A stretch of 64,000 bases of DNA from Rheum nobile (lineage: Eukaryota > Streptophyta > Magnoliopsida > Caryophyllales > Polygonaceae). The position numbers were made by a program, and so were the translations under genes. The stretch covers positions 9,556,501-9,620,500 of the forward strand of contig WOAB01000568.1 in the NCBI GenBank assembly GCA_027886185.1, read 5' to 3'. Shown here one piece after another: positions 29,856-43,707 of this stretch (its first letter is position 1; each line of letters begins with the position of its first letter). Under the pieces are notes generated by a model that saw only the letters and a program-made list of their open reading frames with translations, was not told where the DNA came from and did no database searches.

Positions 29856-31362
29856 CTAGTCCATAACTCGTGTCATGCACGGGATATTTCTATTAAAGTG
29901 TTGTTTTAGTATAAGTTTAATATCATTTTTACGTATATATCTAATAAAATTATAATATATTAATAAATCATACAAAATTTGTATATATTTTATTAAAAAA
30001 TATTAATCATATACTCATAATATCAGTAAAAATAAAGAAAATTTGAACAATATTGTTCACTTGTATCATAATAAATTTGTAGAAACTAAAAGAGAAATGA
30101 TATGCTGAAGTGATATATTATCACACTAGCATATAATATTAGAAGATATATAATTGAACATACAAAAAAAATTAAAATATTTAGTGAAAAATATGGGTAA
30201 GCTTTTTTGGTAAGAATGATCTTTTTGATTAAAAATCATATTTTATCAATTCAATATAAACAATTATAAAATTTTATATAACAATTAATAATTAAGCTTT
30301 TAATAAATGTAAATAATATTAAAAATTATCAAATTCATCAATTTAATTCAATGTACATTTATATTAGTTTTGAGTGATCTTTGCTGAGCAATGAGCTTCT
30401 GAATGTTAACGTTGGTTAAATTTGCTCAATGCTTAAAAAGAATTATTGTTCAGAAAAATGTAAGCAACTTAAAAACACGAAGAAAATAATTGATATCATG
30501 AACAATAAACACATTTCTCACATCAAATAAATAATATTTAAATTTAAAACTTTCGTTTGATGTCTATAATAAAAATAATACCCTAAACACTATAAAAATC
30601 TTATTAAGAATAATCTGTTGAAAATTTGCTAAAAGAAGTGACTAACGTATAAAGAATGAAGGGAAAACTACAATTTTATATGTCAACAAAGCTTATTATG
30701 ATTAAGATGAATTGATAAATTAATAATTTGATTGTGTTACGAAAATGAAGTACAATATTAATCATAAGTTGTATATAGCTAAATTTGTGAGTGTATTTAT
30801 ATATACGGGATTTTGGATGCATGGTTTCAAACCCAACTCATTTGATTCACTTTCTCTTTCATCGTATGGAATTGATGAGATCGTGAAAACAAAAATACAT
30901 AATCAATTATAAATAGAAAAATAGTATTTGAGGTGTTACATTATCAATATAAGTTATTTTATAGTTAGCTTGGTTTAAATTTACTTGAACGCACAAAATT
31001 TAATTTCCATAATGTTAGTTGAAGCTCAGCATATGACTTGATAAAGATCGTGAAATTGTAGTCGTATAAAAAAAAGCTAATTAAATATTAATGTATTAAT
31101 AATTAATCATGAGATCTCAACTAATCAAATCAAATCAAAACATTTTGCTTAATTAAATAAATAATATTACAATGTAAGTAAAAAGTCATTTTGTTATGAT
31201 TTGTTGGCACAGATATTGTTAAGATTTATTTATTAATTTTTTTCTATTTAATTTGATATAATAAAAAATAAAAATAAAAAAATCATACTCTTGCACATAA
31301 ATAAAGTGGGCCGAAAAGCGTTCTGGTTACTCGAAAGAGGATGAATTTAATATGTATATAGA
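29856..31362 (-). mobile_element. Candidate short non-autonomous Helitron
   Basis: On the minus strand the right end starts TCTATATACATATTAAA preceded by A (5' TC type). The left end reads cccgtgcatgacacgagtta, then tggaCTAG followed by T, giving a CTRR terminus after a short hairpin (cccgtg/cacgag). This matches the A-T insertion rule of Helitrons. The content is AT-rich with no ORF. The terminus resembles those of the large Helitron at 43346-53633. Confidence 0.5.
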
Positions 31363-33980
31363 TTATATTGATTTTGATGAGCCTCCTCATAGATTTCAAA
31401 GTGTACTAATATCCTTTTAGGGAATTTTTTCTTAGCTCTTTAGTATTTACTTGAGTTTTATACCCTTTTTTTGAAAAAAAATTAAAAAATAAATCACAAC
31501 TTTTTAAATTTAAATTAACATAGTTTTTTATCAACAATATTGAATTGAGAGATGTGATATAGTTGTAAATTATACTGCAAATATTAAGATCTTTTAAACA
31601 AATATATGCAATTTCTAAATTTGATTCCAAATATCTCCATCAATAATTGCTAATTAGATCTTTGCTAACAAATATTGATATATTAAATATATGTAAAATG
31701 ATTGCCTCAATATAAACTTGTTTTTATTTGCTTAAAGATATGAAATATAAGAAATATATGATAACTTACGATGTAGTAAAAGATTAAGGTGATATCTATT
31801 GCTTTAATTTTTGTAAAGGTTGGATGATGTGACAATTTTAGAGTTCGACGTGTAGACAAATTCAATGTGAGACCGAAAGGTCAACGAAATGCCTCTCCTT
31901 TAGGAGTTCTAAAATGATTAATAATAAAATTTCAAAAATAGATACAAAAGAAAATAAATAATAGATCGTAAATTTCGAATTGAAAGTACATAGAAAAAAA
32001 TTTAGAGAAATTTTCAAATTACAAAAATTTTGTATTTTTTATTTCTAAATGCTAGTATCATAAAATTTGAAAGGAGATATGAACTAATATATAAGAGTAT
32101 ACGTTTTATTTTCAAAATAACTTTTAAAATACATAGATTAAGTACATTGTAAGTAAATACAAAATAAATTTGATATGATTTTTAGTATAATTCTTTTCTT
32201 AACTACCACAATTTATATTCTATTTTATGACTAAAAATATAGATTGTTATTATAAATATGTTTTTAACTTTGCATTAAAAAACTTAATGAATTTATTAAT
32301 TTGTTTATACTATTCCATAAATTGGGCTCAGTTTCAAAATAATATTAAAGTTGTTTCACTTCCTTATCTTATATCTTTAAAATTGACTTTGTGGTGTATT
32401 ACATTTGCTTCAAAATAAATTAATTATGTTTTTTTATGTTTTTGAATAGTATTTTACTTCATGTCTATTATAGCTCATATTTTCTTATTAATTCAAAATA
32501 TATATTTATGATTATAAATATCAGTTAATTCAATCCACGAATAATATTATTTATTTTTAAATTTTAAGTTGAGTTGAAATTTTGAAGATATTAAATTAAT
32601 TTCAAAATTTGATAGATAAGTTAACAATTAAAAATTAATTGAGATATCTTAAATTTAATTGTATATGATAACAACTCCATAGATTTGTTACCACAAAAAT
32701 TCTAGAGAAGTAAAATTATAAGATGATGTTAGGAAGATCTTGTAGGATTTGACGAGGTCAAAAAATTAAGATTTTGAAACTTATTAGTTTAAACTAACAC
32801 ATAGACATTTATGAAGGATTTTGTATCAGTAATGGTAAAATAAGTATAAAAAAAAAAAGTAAAGTTTGTTAAGTGTATCAAAATAATTCATACTAATAAT
32901 TTGCGGTTAAGAAATAACATAATCATAATAAATTATTAAAATTATCTTAGGTGTCACCGTTCTTGTAAAAAAACGTCTATTTTTATATTGACTATGAATA
33001 CTATGTATGACCATGATATCAAGTTAAAATAATTATATATTATTATCTTCATGGTAGAAAATAAATATGAAATTTAATATACAAACAAATATAAGGTTTA
33101 GATTAGTTCATACGTATTTTTAAAAGAAATAAGCTAATTTATTTTAAAGAATAAAGTCAATTTGATGAGATTTGGTTAAGATTTTATAGAATTTTAGAGT
33201 TTAAATTTGATTAACTTAAAAACAAAATAAAATTAATAAAGATGATAATAATAAATGGAAATATTAAAAAATCAAACTTCAACAACCTAAGCCTAAAAAC
33301 GCTCTAGTAACTCAAAAAGAGTAAGGTTTAATATATAGTTATAGATGATATGGTTCTTGAGTTGCAACATATTATTGAAAGAATACATTCTTTCACTTAA
33401 CACAAAAAATATTATTTATTAGTCGAAAACAAACCTAATAAATAAAAAAAAAAAAAAAAAAAAGACAAAATTAGATAACTAATCTTGTATATTTTCAATT
33501 TTGACTTTTTTAACAATTTCATGTAACCCATAAAACTTTTCTAGAAAATTTTCATATGCTCATACTTGAAACTATATTAATTATCATATGATCATGAACA
33601 ATCATTGAATGATTAAATTATAACTTAAAAATCTATGATTTTGGCTCAATGTTAATATTAGAGATTTGTTACGAATATTATTGATCAGTTCCACAAAAAT
33701 AGTATATGATTATTTGGTTCGATTTGTTAGCGTTTTTAATATATATTAGAGTGTGAAAAATATGATCAAACTTAATATTTTGTTACTCTCATAACTAAAA
33801 ATTAATCTTTAAAAAAAAAAATCAAATCAAATATTGAAGAACTAAAATTTTAATTGATTTCTTTTTATAAAGAACATAATAATTTATATTAAAAGAGTGG
33901 TGTTTTAACTGATTTGTAGCAATATTATTTTTTTAACAAATTAGATATTTAAAATATGTAATATGTTTATATGATTATAA

Positions 33981-34018
<38 letters not shown>

Positions 34019-34395
34019 GTTATAATATATTTTTTTAATAAAAATGATAAATTTATAATTATAAGTTTGAATATAAAGTTAAATAAGTCTTAACAATAAT
34101 TTTGAAAACAAAATTTAGGAAAGTGTTAACAATAATTTTAAAGACAAAATTTGGGAAACAAATGTACATATATATGTAGTATGCAACATTTGCATCCAAA
34201 TCAAAATATTTTTATATGGTAATTAATAATTACGTTAAATTAGAAATTTTGTTTTTGTTAAGATTTGATATGGTTGTTTTAATATTAATATAAATAAAGT
34301 AAAATATATTGTTAATAAACAAAGTGAATTAACCACAAATTGACACCTATGATTTGTGGAACCGGAATGAATATGATGACTCTAAATTCTTTTTC

Positions 34396-34439
<44 letters not shown>

Positions 34440-35170
34440 TCCACTTTCTCGGCTAAGAGTTGAAGAGGATTTTCAATAATGAAATCAATGTGTTTGCATT
34501 GGGATAGAAGAAGTTGCAACTTTTAATAAAATAAATTTTTAAATGTTGTTTTATTATGGATATTGAAAGATTTTTTTGTTTAACAAAATTATTGAGCTTG
34601 GTTTGACCGTTGGTGATAATTTTTTTTTATAGAACTAATTAAATATAGGTTTTGGGTTTGAATTGTATCCTATTGTTTAAAAAATTACAAAGTCAAATAT
34701 ATCAAATTTATATTTTACTTAATTTCTATGATATCTTTCTTATCAAATTAATAAGTAAAGTGAATCTGTATTATATCTTACTTAACAAATTGTTTTACAT
34801 TTGCTCTCAATGTTATAGTATATATAGATACAGACCCAAAACTCATTTTATTATTTTCTTGAAGAAAAATCAATAATGAAGCATGTAGAATTTTGAAATC
34901 CTTCGTAGAATTATAAAATTTCACTATGATCCTACGTTAGGATTTGAGCATATGTTTTGTTTATTATGTTTGAGTTCTAGTTCATATTAATTGTTTACTA
35001 TTTTTAGTTTGAGTTTATAATTAAAAATTATTTTTCAATGCTATGTACGAATGTACAATATATTAAAGGATGACACTACTTACTCTAAAATTATTTGAGT
35101 TCATAATCTTTATAATTTATATATATACTTCTTAAACTAGTTATAAGTCTTTTTAAGCATACATGATTTA
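31363..35170. other. AT-rich intergenic DNA, second Helitron-like 5' end and TA repeats
   Basis: No gene is seen. On the minus strand, 33345 begins TCTATAACTATATATTAAAC after an A and continues with cttactctttttgagttact, clearly related to the 31362 end, so a second Helitron copy starts here; its other end was not found. Microsatellites (ta)n occur at about 33985-34016 and 34400-34438, with a poly-A run at 33445-33465. Confidence 0.55.
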
Positions 35171-35214
35171 AGGTTTTAAGGTTTAGGGAAAAATCCGCGT
35201 GCATCTTGTTGTGA

Positions 35215-35745
35215 CCATATTTTCGATGTTTACCAGTTACCACTTTCATGCCTAGATGTTCACCACTTTTGTACCTAGATGATCATCAGCTTTTTATGCA
35301 TATATGTTCATCGCTTTTCTCCTATACATTCGTCAATTTTCGTTGTGAACATGTTTTCGATGTTGATCACATTTGTCCTTAGATGTTTATCACTTTCATG
35401 CCCAGATGTTCACCACTTTTGTATCTAGATGTTCATCATTTTTTTATGCATGTGTGTACATCGTTTTTCTCCTATACATTCATCACTTTCGGTTGCAAAC
35501 ATGTCTTATAACTTTTGTGCATAGGTTTTCATTACTTCTATGTCCAGATGCTCATCATCTTTATGCCTAAATGGTTTTAAGGTTTTATGCATGTGTGTTC
35601 ATCACATTTTCCGTATATGTTCATCACTCTTGTGCCTATATATATGTTCATCACTTTTCATGCATATATGTGCATCATGTGTTTAATTAGGCATATATGT
35701 ACATCATTTTATGCTTATATGGCTATATGTACATTACAAAACGCA
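35215..35745 (+). repeat. Minisatellite, ~26-30-bp units in higher-order repeats
   Basis: Repeated variants of agatgttcatcacttttgtg and tatatgttcatcacttttc. A larger period of about 170 bp is visible: cgatgtttaccagttaccac at 35225 against cgatgttgatcacatttgtc at 35359, each followed by the same series. Open frames through it are a by-product of the repeat. Confidence 0.8.
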
Positions 35746-37476
35746 TACAAAAATCATCTTTTTACTTACTTCAGACATGACTTCATGTCAAAGATTATCA
35801 TTTGTGTGATTTAAACATGCATTGAATATTAGATGGTCATTTTTATAAGATTTGAGAATTTAAAAAACACAAACACGACTGCGGGAACACAAGAGAAGCG
35901 TTATCAGATCTCTCCTACATAATGGTTTTTACCTGAACCGGCCCCCATTAAGCTAGTGTATACTTAGATTTCACATTATGAAAATTCAATGTCTTTGTTG
36001 TTGGATAATCATTATTCACTCTCCATTATCCAAGTCAAATTATGCATCTACATATATTGATAAGCTATCATGTAATTACATCACAATTGATATTGCTTAA
36101 GGTGTTACTTAATTTTATTATTATGTTTTAATAAGTATATTTGCATTTGCAAGGATTACAAATCAATAATGCTGGTACTTGTGCAGATGATGAAGCATAA
36201 AAAAGTGCTACTTTATATATATGTCTTATAATCTACTTCCATTTGAATTAATAACATCCTTTTTTTTTTTTGCGTAATGGTAGGATTTGTTTTTCTAAAA
36301 ATGAGTAACATATATGAATCTTAGATGAAAATTGGTGAAGTTGAAAACTTGTATTATGATTGTTTTGTTAACTTAACTTTTAAGGTTGATTGTCTTGAAT
36401 CTTGAATGCTTTAAACTTATATTATGATTGTGGACTTGTGGTTTTATTTGATGTATCGTGTATAAGATGTCTTAATTGTAGCTTTTCCTTTTTTAATTGC
36501 AATTTTGACAACTTTTATATAACAAAATTATAATGATGAAGTGCACCCGAAATTCACTTGACGGATGTCAGGTGGTTTAGGTTTGGGTGTTGTGATTTTT
36601 GGGTACAGGTCGGGTCGGGTGACTGGTTTTAAAAATTGGATCGGGTGGTGGATGTGGTCCATCCACCTATCACTCGACTCATTGTCATCCCTAATCCTAA
36701 ATTAATGGCATAATGATAAATTTGGAGCATACCAAATGTAGTAGACCAAGGCTACAATTATGGTCATGTCATGTGTACAACATTTTTCTTGTTACTCTCT
36801 TATTTCAACTATGGTCATTATATATACTTTATTGGTTCTAATTGAAGTCGCTCAACTGGAATGATTTAGGACGGTCATCCTATTCGGATGGGTCCTAGTG
36901 TTTGCCGGTAATCAAAAAAAAAGTCACTCCCTAATGTGCGTGGAGAGTGGACACTTGTCTACATTGCACACATTTAAAGAACAAATGTATTTATAGTTCC
37001 CGACTCTTCTTATATATGTTTCATCAATTCACCATCAACGAAGAAATCCTCAATAATTTCTTTAAAATATTATCATGAACACAAGGCAATGGTCATCAAC
37101 TTCTCCTTGGCTAAAGACCGACGTTGTCATTTTTCCTCTGTTTGACTATAAGTGTGTAATATAGCTTGTATAGTAAATCCTAAACTTGTATCAGTTGTGT
37201 TTAGTTGCATCTACAATTTCATGCCCCTGAATCACTCATGTAGTCATTCATGTAATGATTTTTACACCAGTATCCGACGATTTTTACCTTAATTTTTGTA
37301 CCGTTTCAACCCAATACTTGATAAATACCAAATACACTTGTATTGAGTAAAAAAACATATTTATCAACACTTCACCAAACAAATCCTAACAGATATAGTT
37401 TAAACAAGATTTTCAGGCAAAACCAATTCACCATGATTTCCTTGTCTAAACAATGCCTAAGCCCAACATCAATTTA
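35746..37476. other. AT-rich intergenic DNA, nothing recognised
   Basis: No convincing coding segment, RNA gene or transposon end is seen. One block (36560-36700) has repeated gggtcgggtgactggtt / ggatcgggtggtgg words of the dispersed repeat kind. Confidence 0.4.
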
Positions 37477-37722
37477 GGGGGTGTTTGGTAAAGGGTTGGG
37501 GAATCAGGTTTGGGCTTGAAGTGAGTGGAGGAATTCCAACCCCATACATTTTATTTGGTTAAAGGAATTTGGTATAATACCCATCCCCAAACCTTCAAGA
37601 TATGAGTGTCCCAACCCCTCCAATTTTTATGGGTTTAAATGGATATGAAAAATAAAGAAAGATTATGGGTTAAATGTTATTCCTCGTTCAAACCCAATCC
37701 TCAATTCTTACCATACACGCCC
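37477..37722. mobile_element. PIF/Harbinger-type MITE, 246 bp
   Basis: TIRs GGGGGTGTTTGGTAA and, inverted at the right end, GGGCGTGTATGGTAA (13 of 15 match), flanked by TTA duplications (37474-37476 and 37723-37725). Size, TIR and 3-bp TSD fit Tourist-like MITEs. Confidence 0.88.
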
Positions 37723-38523
37723 TTAGTAGTTAGTAGTTACTAGTGAGTTGTGACCTAGTCTAATCCTGAAAGTTATACTGTATTATTACAAGATCCACGT
37801 ACATGAACTCTTTATTGACATTCACTAATGAGTTTCATTCAAACCCTAATTGATAATTTCATAAAAAAAAACTCTTTATTAGACGGTCAACCAAAAACTG
37901 AAAATCAATTCTACTACAATAGTACATACAGGAAGCCCTGAAATATAATAGACATATGAAAACAAGGTAAAGTAAAGCGTCTTATTCTAATCTTACACAT
38001 CATAGATAGATGGGTACAGCCTACATGTATATCAGTATATATATGTGATTCCTAGATGCAGTGACTCCTAATCCTGCACAAGATTCTTCCATGGTGGCCG
38101 TGGTCAACATCAAACTCCCACATCCACATGTTGTGTTAATCTTCATGGGAACAAAAGACTGAGACATGTAGAAACTCATCCTTAATTATTCAAATCCAAG
38201 GTTCTTCATGTTTGTTTCAACTCCACAAAGCTACTTGGCATGCATTGCCACATTAAGAAAATAAGAAAGAAACACATTTTGTAGTTCCAGTATCTCCCCG
38301 ACCAGTCTAAGCACGCCAAATACCATCTTACCATCTTCTTCAGCTACTGGACAGGAAAAAGTTATAATCTTACAGTGATCAGCATCATAGCAGATCATTT
38401 CTCAAGACTAGTGATGTTCAGGCCCTTATAAAGTTTTACCTCGGCCTGAAGCTTGATTTGGCATGGGAAGAGTCGTCTGAGTTGAACTTGGACATGGGGG
38501 AAATTCTCTCCTGAACAAAAATG
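37723..38523 (-). other. 3' flank and 3' UTR of the CTD phosphatase gene
   Basis: AT-rich and non-coding. The 3' UTR probably ends within about 38040-38400; no unique polyadenylation signal can be assigned. Confidence 0.35.
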
Positions 38524-40929
38524 TTAGGAAGTCTCAAACAGGTCTAGGCCTCTGCTTGAATAGGAAACAGCTGCAGCTATTTTCTGCCTGAGGTTGTATC
38601 TTTGAGCAATCATAGGCCGGACATCTTCAACACCAATTAAGCTCTCCAAGAAGGGCATCAGTAGGAGAAGCTCGTTATCTGAGCGGTCCTCAAACCAGCT
38701 TTGTATTGGAATTCCATTGTCAACTTGAAACCCAAATGCCTGTACAGAAAAAATAAATTGGAATTATGACATAATTACAAACCACAGTTGAGGTCCAGGA
38801 TGGATGTGTACGCACACACACACACAGAACGGGCTTCGGAAGTTCAGTCAGAATTTCAGCCTTATCAAGGAATGAACCCTGTTTAGCTTAAATATTTTTT
38901 TGGCACTAACAGCTCATATTATTGTATCTGGCTTTTTAAATCAGTAGGTATAAAAGGGCTCTTAATCAGCTCACCCAAGCATATAACTATTGTTGATAAG
39001 TCAGAGTTGTTTAGCATCTATTGCGCAGTAACATGCAATTAGCTCTATTTAGCTTCTTCTCGACTAGCTAAATAGAACATAACAGAGCAATTCTGAGACA
39101 AGACTAATGGCAGAAAACAGAGGGAATAAAGAAGTTAATCAGCAGAAACCTCTGAATGATACCTGAGGAGAATTGTCAACTATGATCACGCTAGACAAAT
39201 CCCGACCAAGAACTGACAAATCCTTAATGTAATTTCCATCCACGTAAACACATGATTCACGATAAATACGGTGACGAAAGATCCTCCTCTTTGGGTCTAG
39301 CACATTTAGAAGCTGTTCAGCATAAATGCTTTGGCTAGCAGTAAAAATAATGATCTCAAATAGGCCAGCCACCCTGTCCATGAAATCCTGAAGGTGAGGA
39401 CGACAACGGACATAAACTGTGTGGTCTATCTCATTGAAGTTAACAGAAAAGGTGAAGTCCACATCAGGACAAGGTTCTAGAGAAGAATGCACGAGGGTCT
39501 CTGTCAACATAAAGCAATCAGTTATTAGTATAAGTGTAGAACTGTTTTGTGCAATGATTACGAGGAAATAACTGAAACTCTGAAAGCATTTCATTTGGGT
39601 GACGATTAGAATCACTAGCTCTGCAATTTCTTAATTCTTTTGACTTTGATTCTCTTACCATCCAAGTCCAACACGAGAGTAGTGGGAGGGCAGCGACGAG
39701 TCTTTTTGGGCAGCAACACTGGCCGAAAAGTAGGTACAACTGCTGATAATTCTGGCAAATTCTTTATAAACAGATATGGATCAAAGTCATCAAAATCCTC
39801 ATATTCCTCCTCAGCTGTGCATGTATCAGTTGCCATAGAATCTTGGCCACACTCATCCAAACATTCAAGCTTTGAATTTGCAATGAAATATATGGCAGAT
39901 ACTTCAGATGATAAGCAGTCATCATTGGTATCTGCATTTTTATGTTTAAACAAGATCAATCATCAGGAAAACACTGAACATGGTTGCATATTATTATGTT
40001 CAAGCAAGATACTCCAGGTGAAACAAATACATTTTTCTACCATAAATACTACAAAAATGATAAAGGAATGCTTCTCATCTAACATTGGATAAAAAGATTT
40101 GCAAAATACGGTTGCTGCAAGTGCAAACTGCAAAGTCATGCTCCATTTTACAATTTGAATTGTATTCTTATGCTAAATTGCACCTAAAATTCAATAATTG
40201 GAGATTTCTATGCTTGCAATAGAAAGACAACATAGATTTCTAAGAAAATAAGAACAGAGAAGATTCAGCATATCACCTCCATTTTCTCTATCTTCAACAT
40301 TTCTTGACAGGTGAAAAGCTGGGGAAAATATAGTTTCTGACTCGGAATGAGCAGCTCCACCGCTACGTTCCTGCAAATACCAGCAAATGCCAGTGGATCA
40401 ATTTGGGGATAAATGCCAAATCCATTAGGTTGAGCTAAGTGGGAAATATGAATGAGATGTTTAAATACTAATAATGCATCAGTGTAATAGCAGTGAAATT
40501 GACCTCAAGTGTAACAGAACCACCAATTACTGTATCAGATCCTGGATCACAAACAACATTATGAGTCTCATCCTGCAACAATCTGTATTTAGCATTCAAA
40601 TCTGAGGCATCAGAAGCCTCATTTCCCTTTGCAAGGACACCAGCTGAAGTAGCAAGAAAAGGCAGCAAAGTTAGTTCAGATCACTTATAAGAATATAAGT
40701 TAGATGATTGACTAGATAAACATTTCAAAAGTTAACTCCTAACATGAAAATGTTTTGTTAAATTATCCTGACCTGATTTTGTTTTTCGAACAGATGATGT
40801 GATCAAATCTTCAGCTTTAGTTTCCTCCATATGTGCTTTTTCAGATCGCTTCTTCTGATGTTTCAATGATTTGGGACTTACAGCATCCCGTGCTGAAGTC
40901 CTGGAATTTGCTTTCTTTTTCGTCTGCAT
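38524..40929 (-). CDS. SCP/FCP1-type CTD small phosphatase-like protein, six coding exons
   Basis: Exons 40929-40773, 40643-40504, 40370-40277, 39931-39659, 39500-39163 and 38739-38524 all have GT/AG borders and sum to 1218 nt, a 405-residue protein. The start is MQTKKKANSRTSARD; an upstream in-frame non-ATG extension exists. Residues 1-200 are basic then acidic and look disordered (EEEYEDFDDFDPYLF). The HAD phosphatase domain (about 200-385) has RRCPPTTLVLDLDETLVHSS with the DxDxT nucleophile motif split by the exon 4/5 junction. YVRCRPHLQDFMDRVAGLFE, IIFTASQSIYAEQLLNVLD, SVIIVDNSPQAFGFQVDNG and WFEDRSDNELLLLMPFLESL follow. It should dephosphorylate phosphoserines, classically the RNA polymerase II CTD; plant relatives are the SSP4/SSP5 group. 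All catalytic motifs are intact. Confidence 0.93.
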
Positions 40930-40993
40930 CCCCAACGAAAAGGATACTCTACCTTGAGGAGTTTCAACTTTCAACTAGTTAAGTTCACAATTC

Positions 40994-42505
40994 CTGCATA
41001 ATTGTAGATGACAGATAGGATGAAAATTGTTTTGAGATGAAAACTAATCAGATATAAGGATAACCGCATATCCAAGGGTAAATCACCAACATTATTGGTA
41101 AAAACTGGTCTTGAAAATTCTCCATCTATCAGATGAAAACATTGCTCCCAAGTCCCCTATCCCAGTACAAAACCACATGGGAATTGATAAAAATCGAGCT
41201 CCCTTAGCATGCCCATAAAAAAAGACCGCCTGCATGCTCGGAATTGTGAATTAATGATGAATAGTCAATCTCAACCTGTTCATCTGGAAGGCGTAAAAGT
41301 TGCCAACCACCCTACTCTCGCCTAAGCAATGTAGAGACACCAGGAAAAATAATCATATGGACAAATTGTCAACTTAGGAAGCATGCCACTCTCTTTTGGA
41401 AACAAAGATGATAATATGTCCAACCATGCCATAAGAGCATTGATAGAAAGACCCTTAATCAGCTAAGTAGCTGATCCTCTCTGAAAATCGCTCGATGTCA
41501 AAACAACACTAGATGCTCAAAACTACAGCACCAGGTCACTAGGGTTTTAAAAAAAAAATCACCTTCACCATCGTAGACAATTGAGATCCTCAAGTTGGAC
41601 AATAAAAGGATATCATCATTCATCAATTGACACTCTTTGTTATACAGGAGTAGCTTGCCATACAAAATTGTTAACCCAACTGTTTCTCACACACGATGCT
41701 CTGACTTAGCCAAAGTGAATCTAATTATAAGATTATGGGGCATCCAGATTCCAGACACACGTAGCCAACTAAGCATTACTGAGACAAACTTCCTATAAGC
41801 ATTTTGTTTCAGTTTCGGAATAGACCTTTTTTATTCAACTATCAAGGGCATGCTAATCAGAGTGTTAGACAGTCGAGCATTCATAACAATCCAGTGAAAC
41901 TATAAAAAAGAAAAATCCACATCCAAGCCCCTCAAGTACATTCCTTTCCCTTCTCAAAAGAAACTATTAGATGTAAATTTTATAGTTTCAAAAGACACAG
42001 GTTGAAGAAATTACACTAAGAAACAAATCCATACCAGACTCGATTCCATTTTTCACAGGTGAAGACTGCAGAAGCTGGAGTTGTTGACAAAAACTCAATC
42101 CTAATACCCCGTGCTCAAAGGAAAAATATGCACCCGAAAAATCCCAGCTAGGCAGTTGGGCAAATGCCACATAACCAATTTGCTTCCCTAACAGCATGAC
42201 AAAATTACAAGTCTGGAAAATCGCACAGCTCTAAAAGAGGGGTTTCCAGTAAATCTTCAACAAACACCCACACTAATTACAGAAAACTCGCAGCAGTACT
42301 AGCAGGAATAAGTGAGTCGGAAGGGGGGAGAAACCCTAGAGTTGTATCTTACAAGACAAAGCACAATACAGAAAAGTCGATGACTACACGGTAAAAGCCC
42401 ACAAATTTTACAGAACTGAAGGAAAGAGAGCTTGCGAAGAGCTGATTAACAGCAGCTGGAACATAAATTCGAAGCACCGCTATAGTAGAAAAGCTCGAGG
42501 CTTAC
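40994..42505 (-). other. 5' UTR intron of the CTD phosphatase gene
   Basis: On the minus strand a donor CCAAG|GTAAGCC at 42505 and an acceptor attatgcag at 40994 bracket about 1.5 kb with no coding signal. The segment upstream of 42506 is purine/pyrimidine-skewed (gagagaggggggagagag), typical of plant leaders. A long leader intron often raises expression; that role is inferred. Confidence 0.6.
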
Positions 42506-42506
42506 C

Positions 42507-43140
42507 TTGGCTGCTACCAGTACAACGATCAAGAAGCTCAAATGGAAAATGGGAGGTGAATGAATCAGCGGAGAGAGGGGGGGAGAGAGGGGAAAAACCC
42601 TAAAATACTGAAAGCTTTTCAAACTGAAATTTCATGGAGCTCAAACGCTAAAATCTCTTCCCTCCAAAGGTGGAAAGGAGAGGGAAAACGAAACAAATGA
42701 GATTAATTTTGGGACTCGGAGAGGGAGAAAAAGTAATACACTTTAGTGGATGCCAACAGCAAATTGAAATTTTCAGGGGAGCAAAACATAAATAAAGGCA
42801 ACAGCTAGCTGCTAGCAGATGACATTTCCAAATTTCTTAAGCAATGTTTTGGAGACTGAGGAGTGAGGAATGGGGATCATACAAGGAGATTCTTTAGGAT
42901 TAATTTTAGTCACTAAAGTAGCATGTGTATCTTGTATAAAATATAAAATAGAATTATATAGGAAAATTAACATAAAATATAAGAAATATAATTTTTTTAT
43001 TGGAATAATTTATAAAATATATTATATGATGTAAATTGAAGGTAGATGTGTGAATTTATATCAATAGAATAAAATATAAATAAAAAATTTATATAATTAT
43101 TAAAAATAAAATTATACTAAAATAAAACAGTATATTGTAT
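42507..43140. other. CTD phosphatase leader/promoter and AT-rich spacer
   Basis: Positions 42507-42760 carry the presumed leader exon and promoter (no clear TATA box). 42900-43140 is AT-rich with no gene. Confidence 0.4.
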
Positions 43141-43345
43141 TCTTTATAATGGAGTTTACGGACAATCTATTCACTCTTAAACACTAATTAAATATGAAAA
43201 TAATATTTTTGATAAGTGTATAATTATATGTATGTTGGTAGATGAATCATATAACGTTAACTATTTACGGATCATCTATCTATATACATATCTTTATAAT
43301 GGAGTTTACGGATCATTAACATACATATTATATTATGAACACTAA
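43141..43345 (+). repeat. 150-bp tandem duplication containing the Helitron target site
   Basis: tctttataatggagtttacgg occurs at 43141 and 43291. The first unit reads acactaattaaatatgaaaa across the site. The second unit reads acactaa up to 43345 and is continued after the Helitron at 53634 by ttaagtatgataataatg. The first unit therefore serves as an unoccupied paralogous site. Confidence 0.85.
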
Positions 43346-43707
43346 TCTATAATATAATTAAAACAAACCTCTTCCCAACCCCTTCATTTCGCCACGTGGC
43401 ATCCTCTTCCAACCCTATTTTCAACCTTTTTTTTAAAGTTTTTATTTTTCTCTTTTATTTCACCTTCCTGATTATTCTTTCTCCATCCATGTTTTTCTCA
43501 ACCGCCACAACTCATACAACAACTGCCCCTTCTTCAAAATGTTTCATTCGGTTGTCTTCTCTCTTCTGCTATCAAGAATTTCAGACGATCTTCATCGCCG
43601 TCCAATTTCCCTCTTTAAGTGTTGAGGCCACACTACACGACGATAGACAAAAAAAAACACTGATCGGTGAACACCAAAGAGCGAAAGAAAGAGAGAAATT
43701 ATGGAAG

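Noticed and set aside
33985..34438. (TA)n runs as an origin or regulatory element
   Set aside because: Ordinary plant microsatellites in AT-rich DNA; nothing else supports a function.
35373..35814. Two ORFs rich in His/Phe/Tyr
   Set aside because: By-products of the minisatellite; repetitive composition only.
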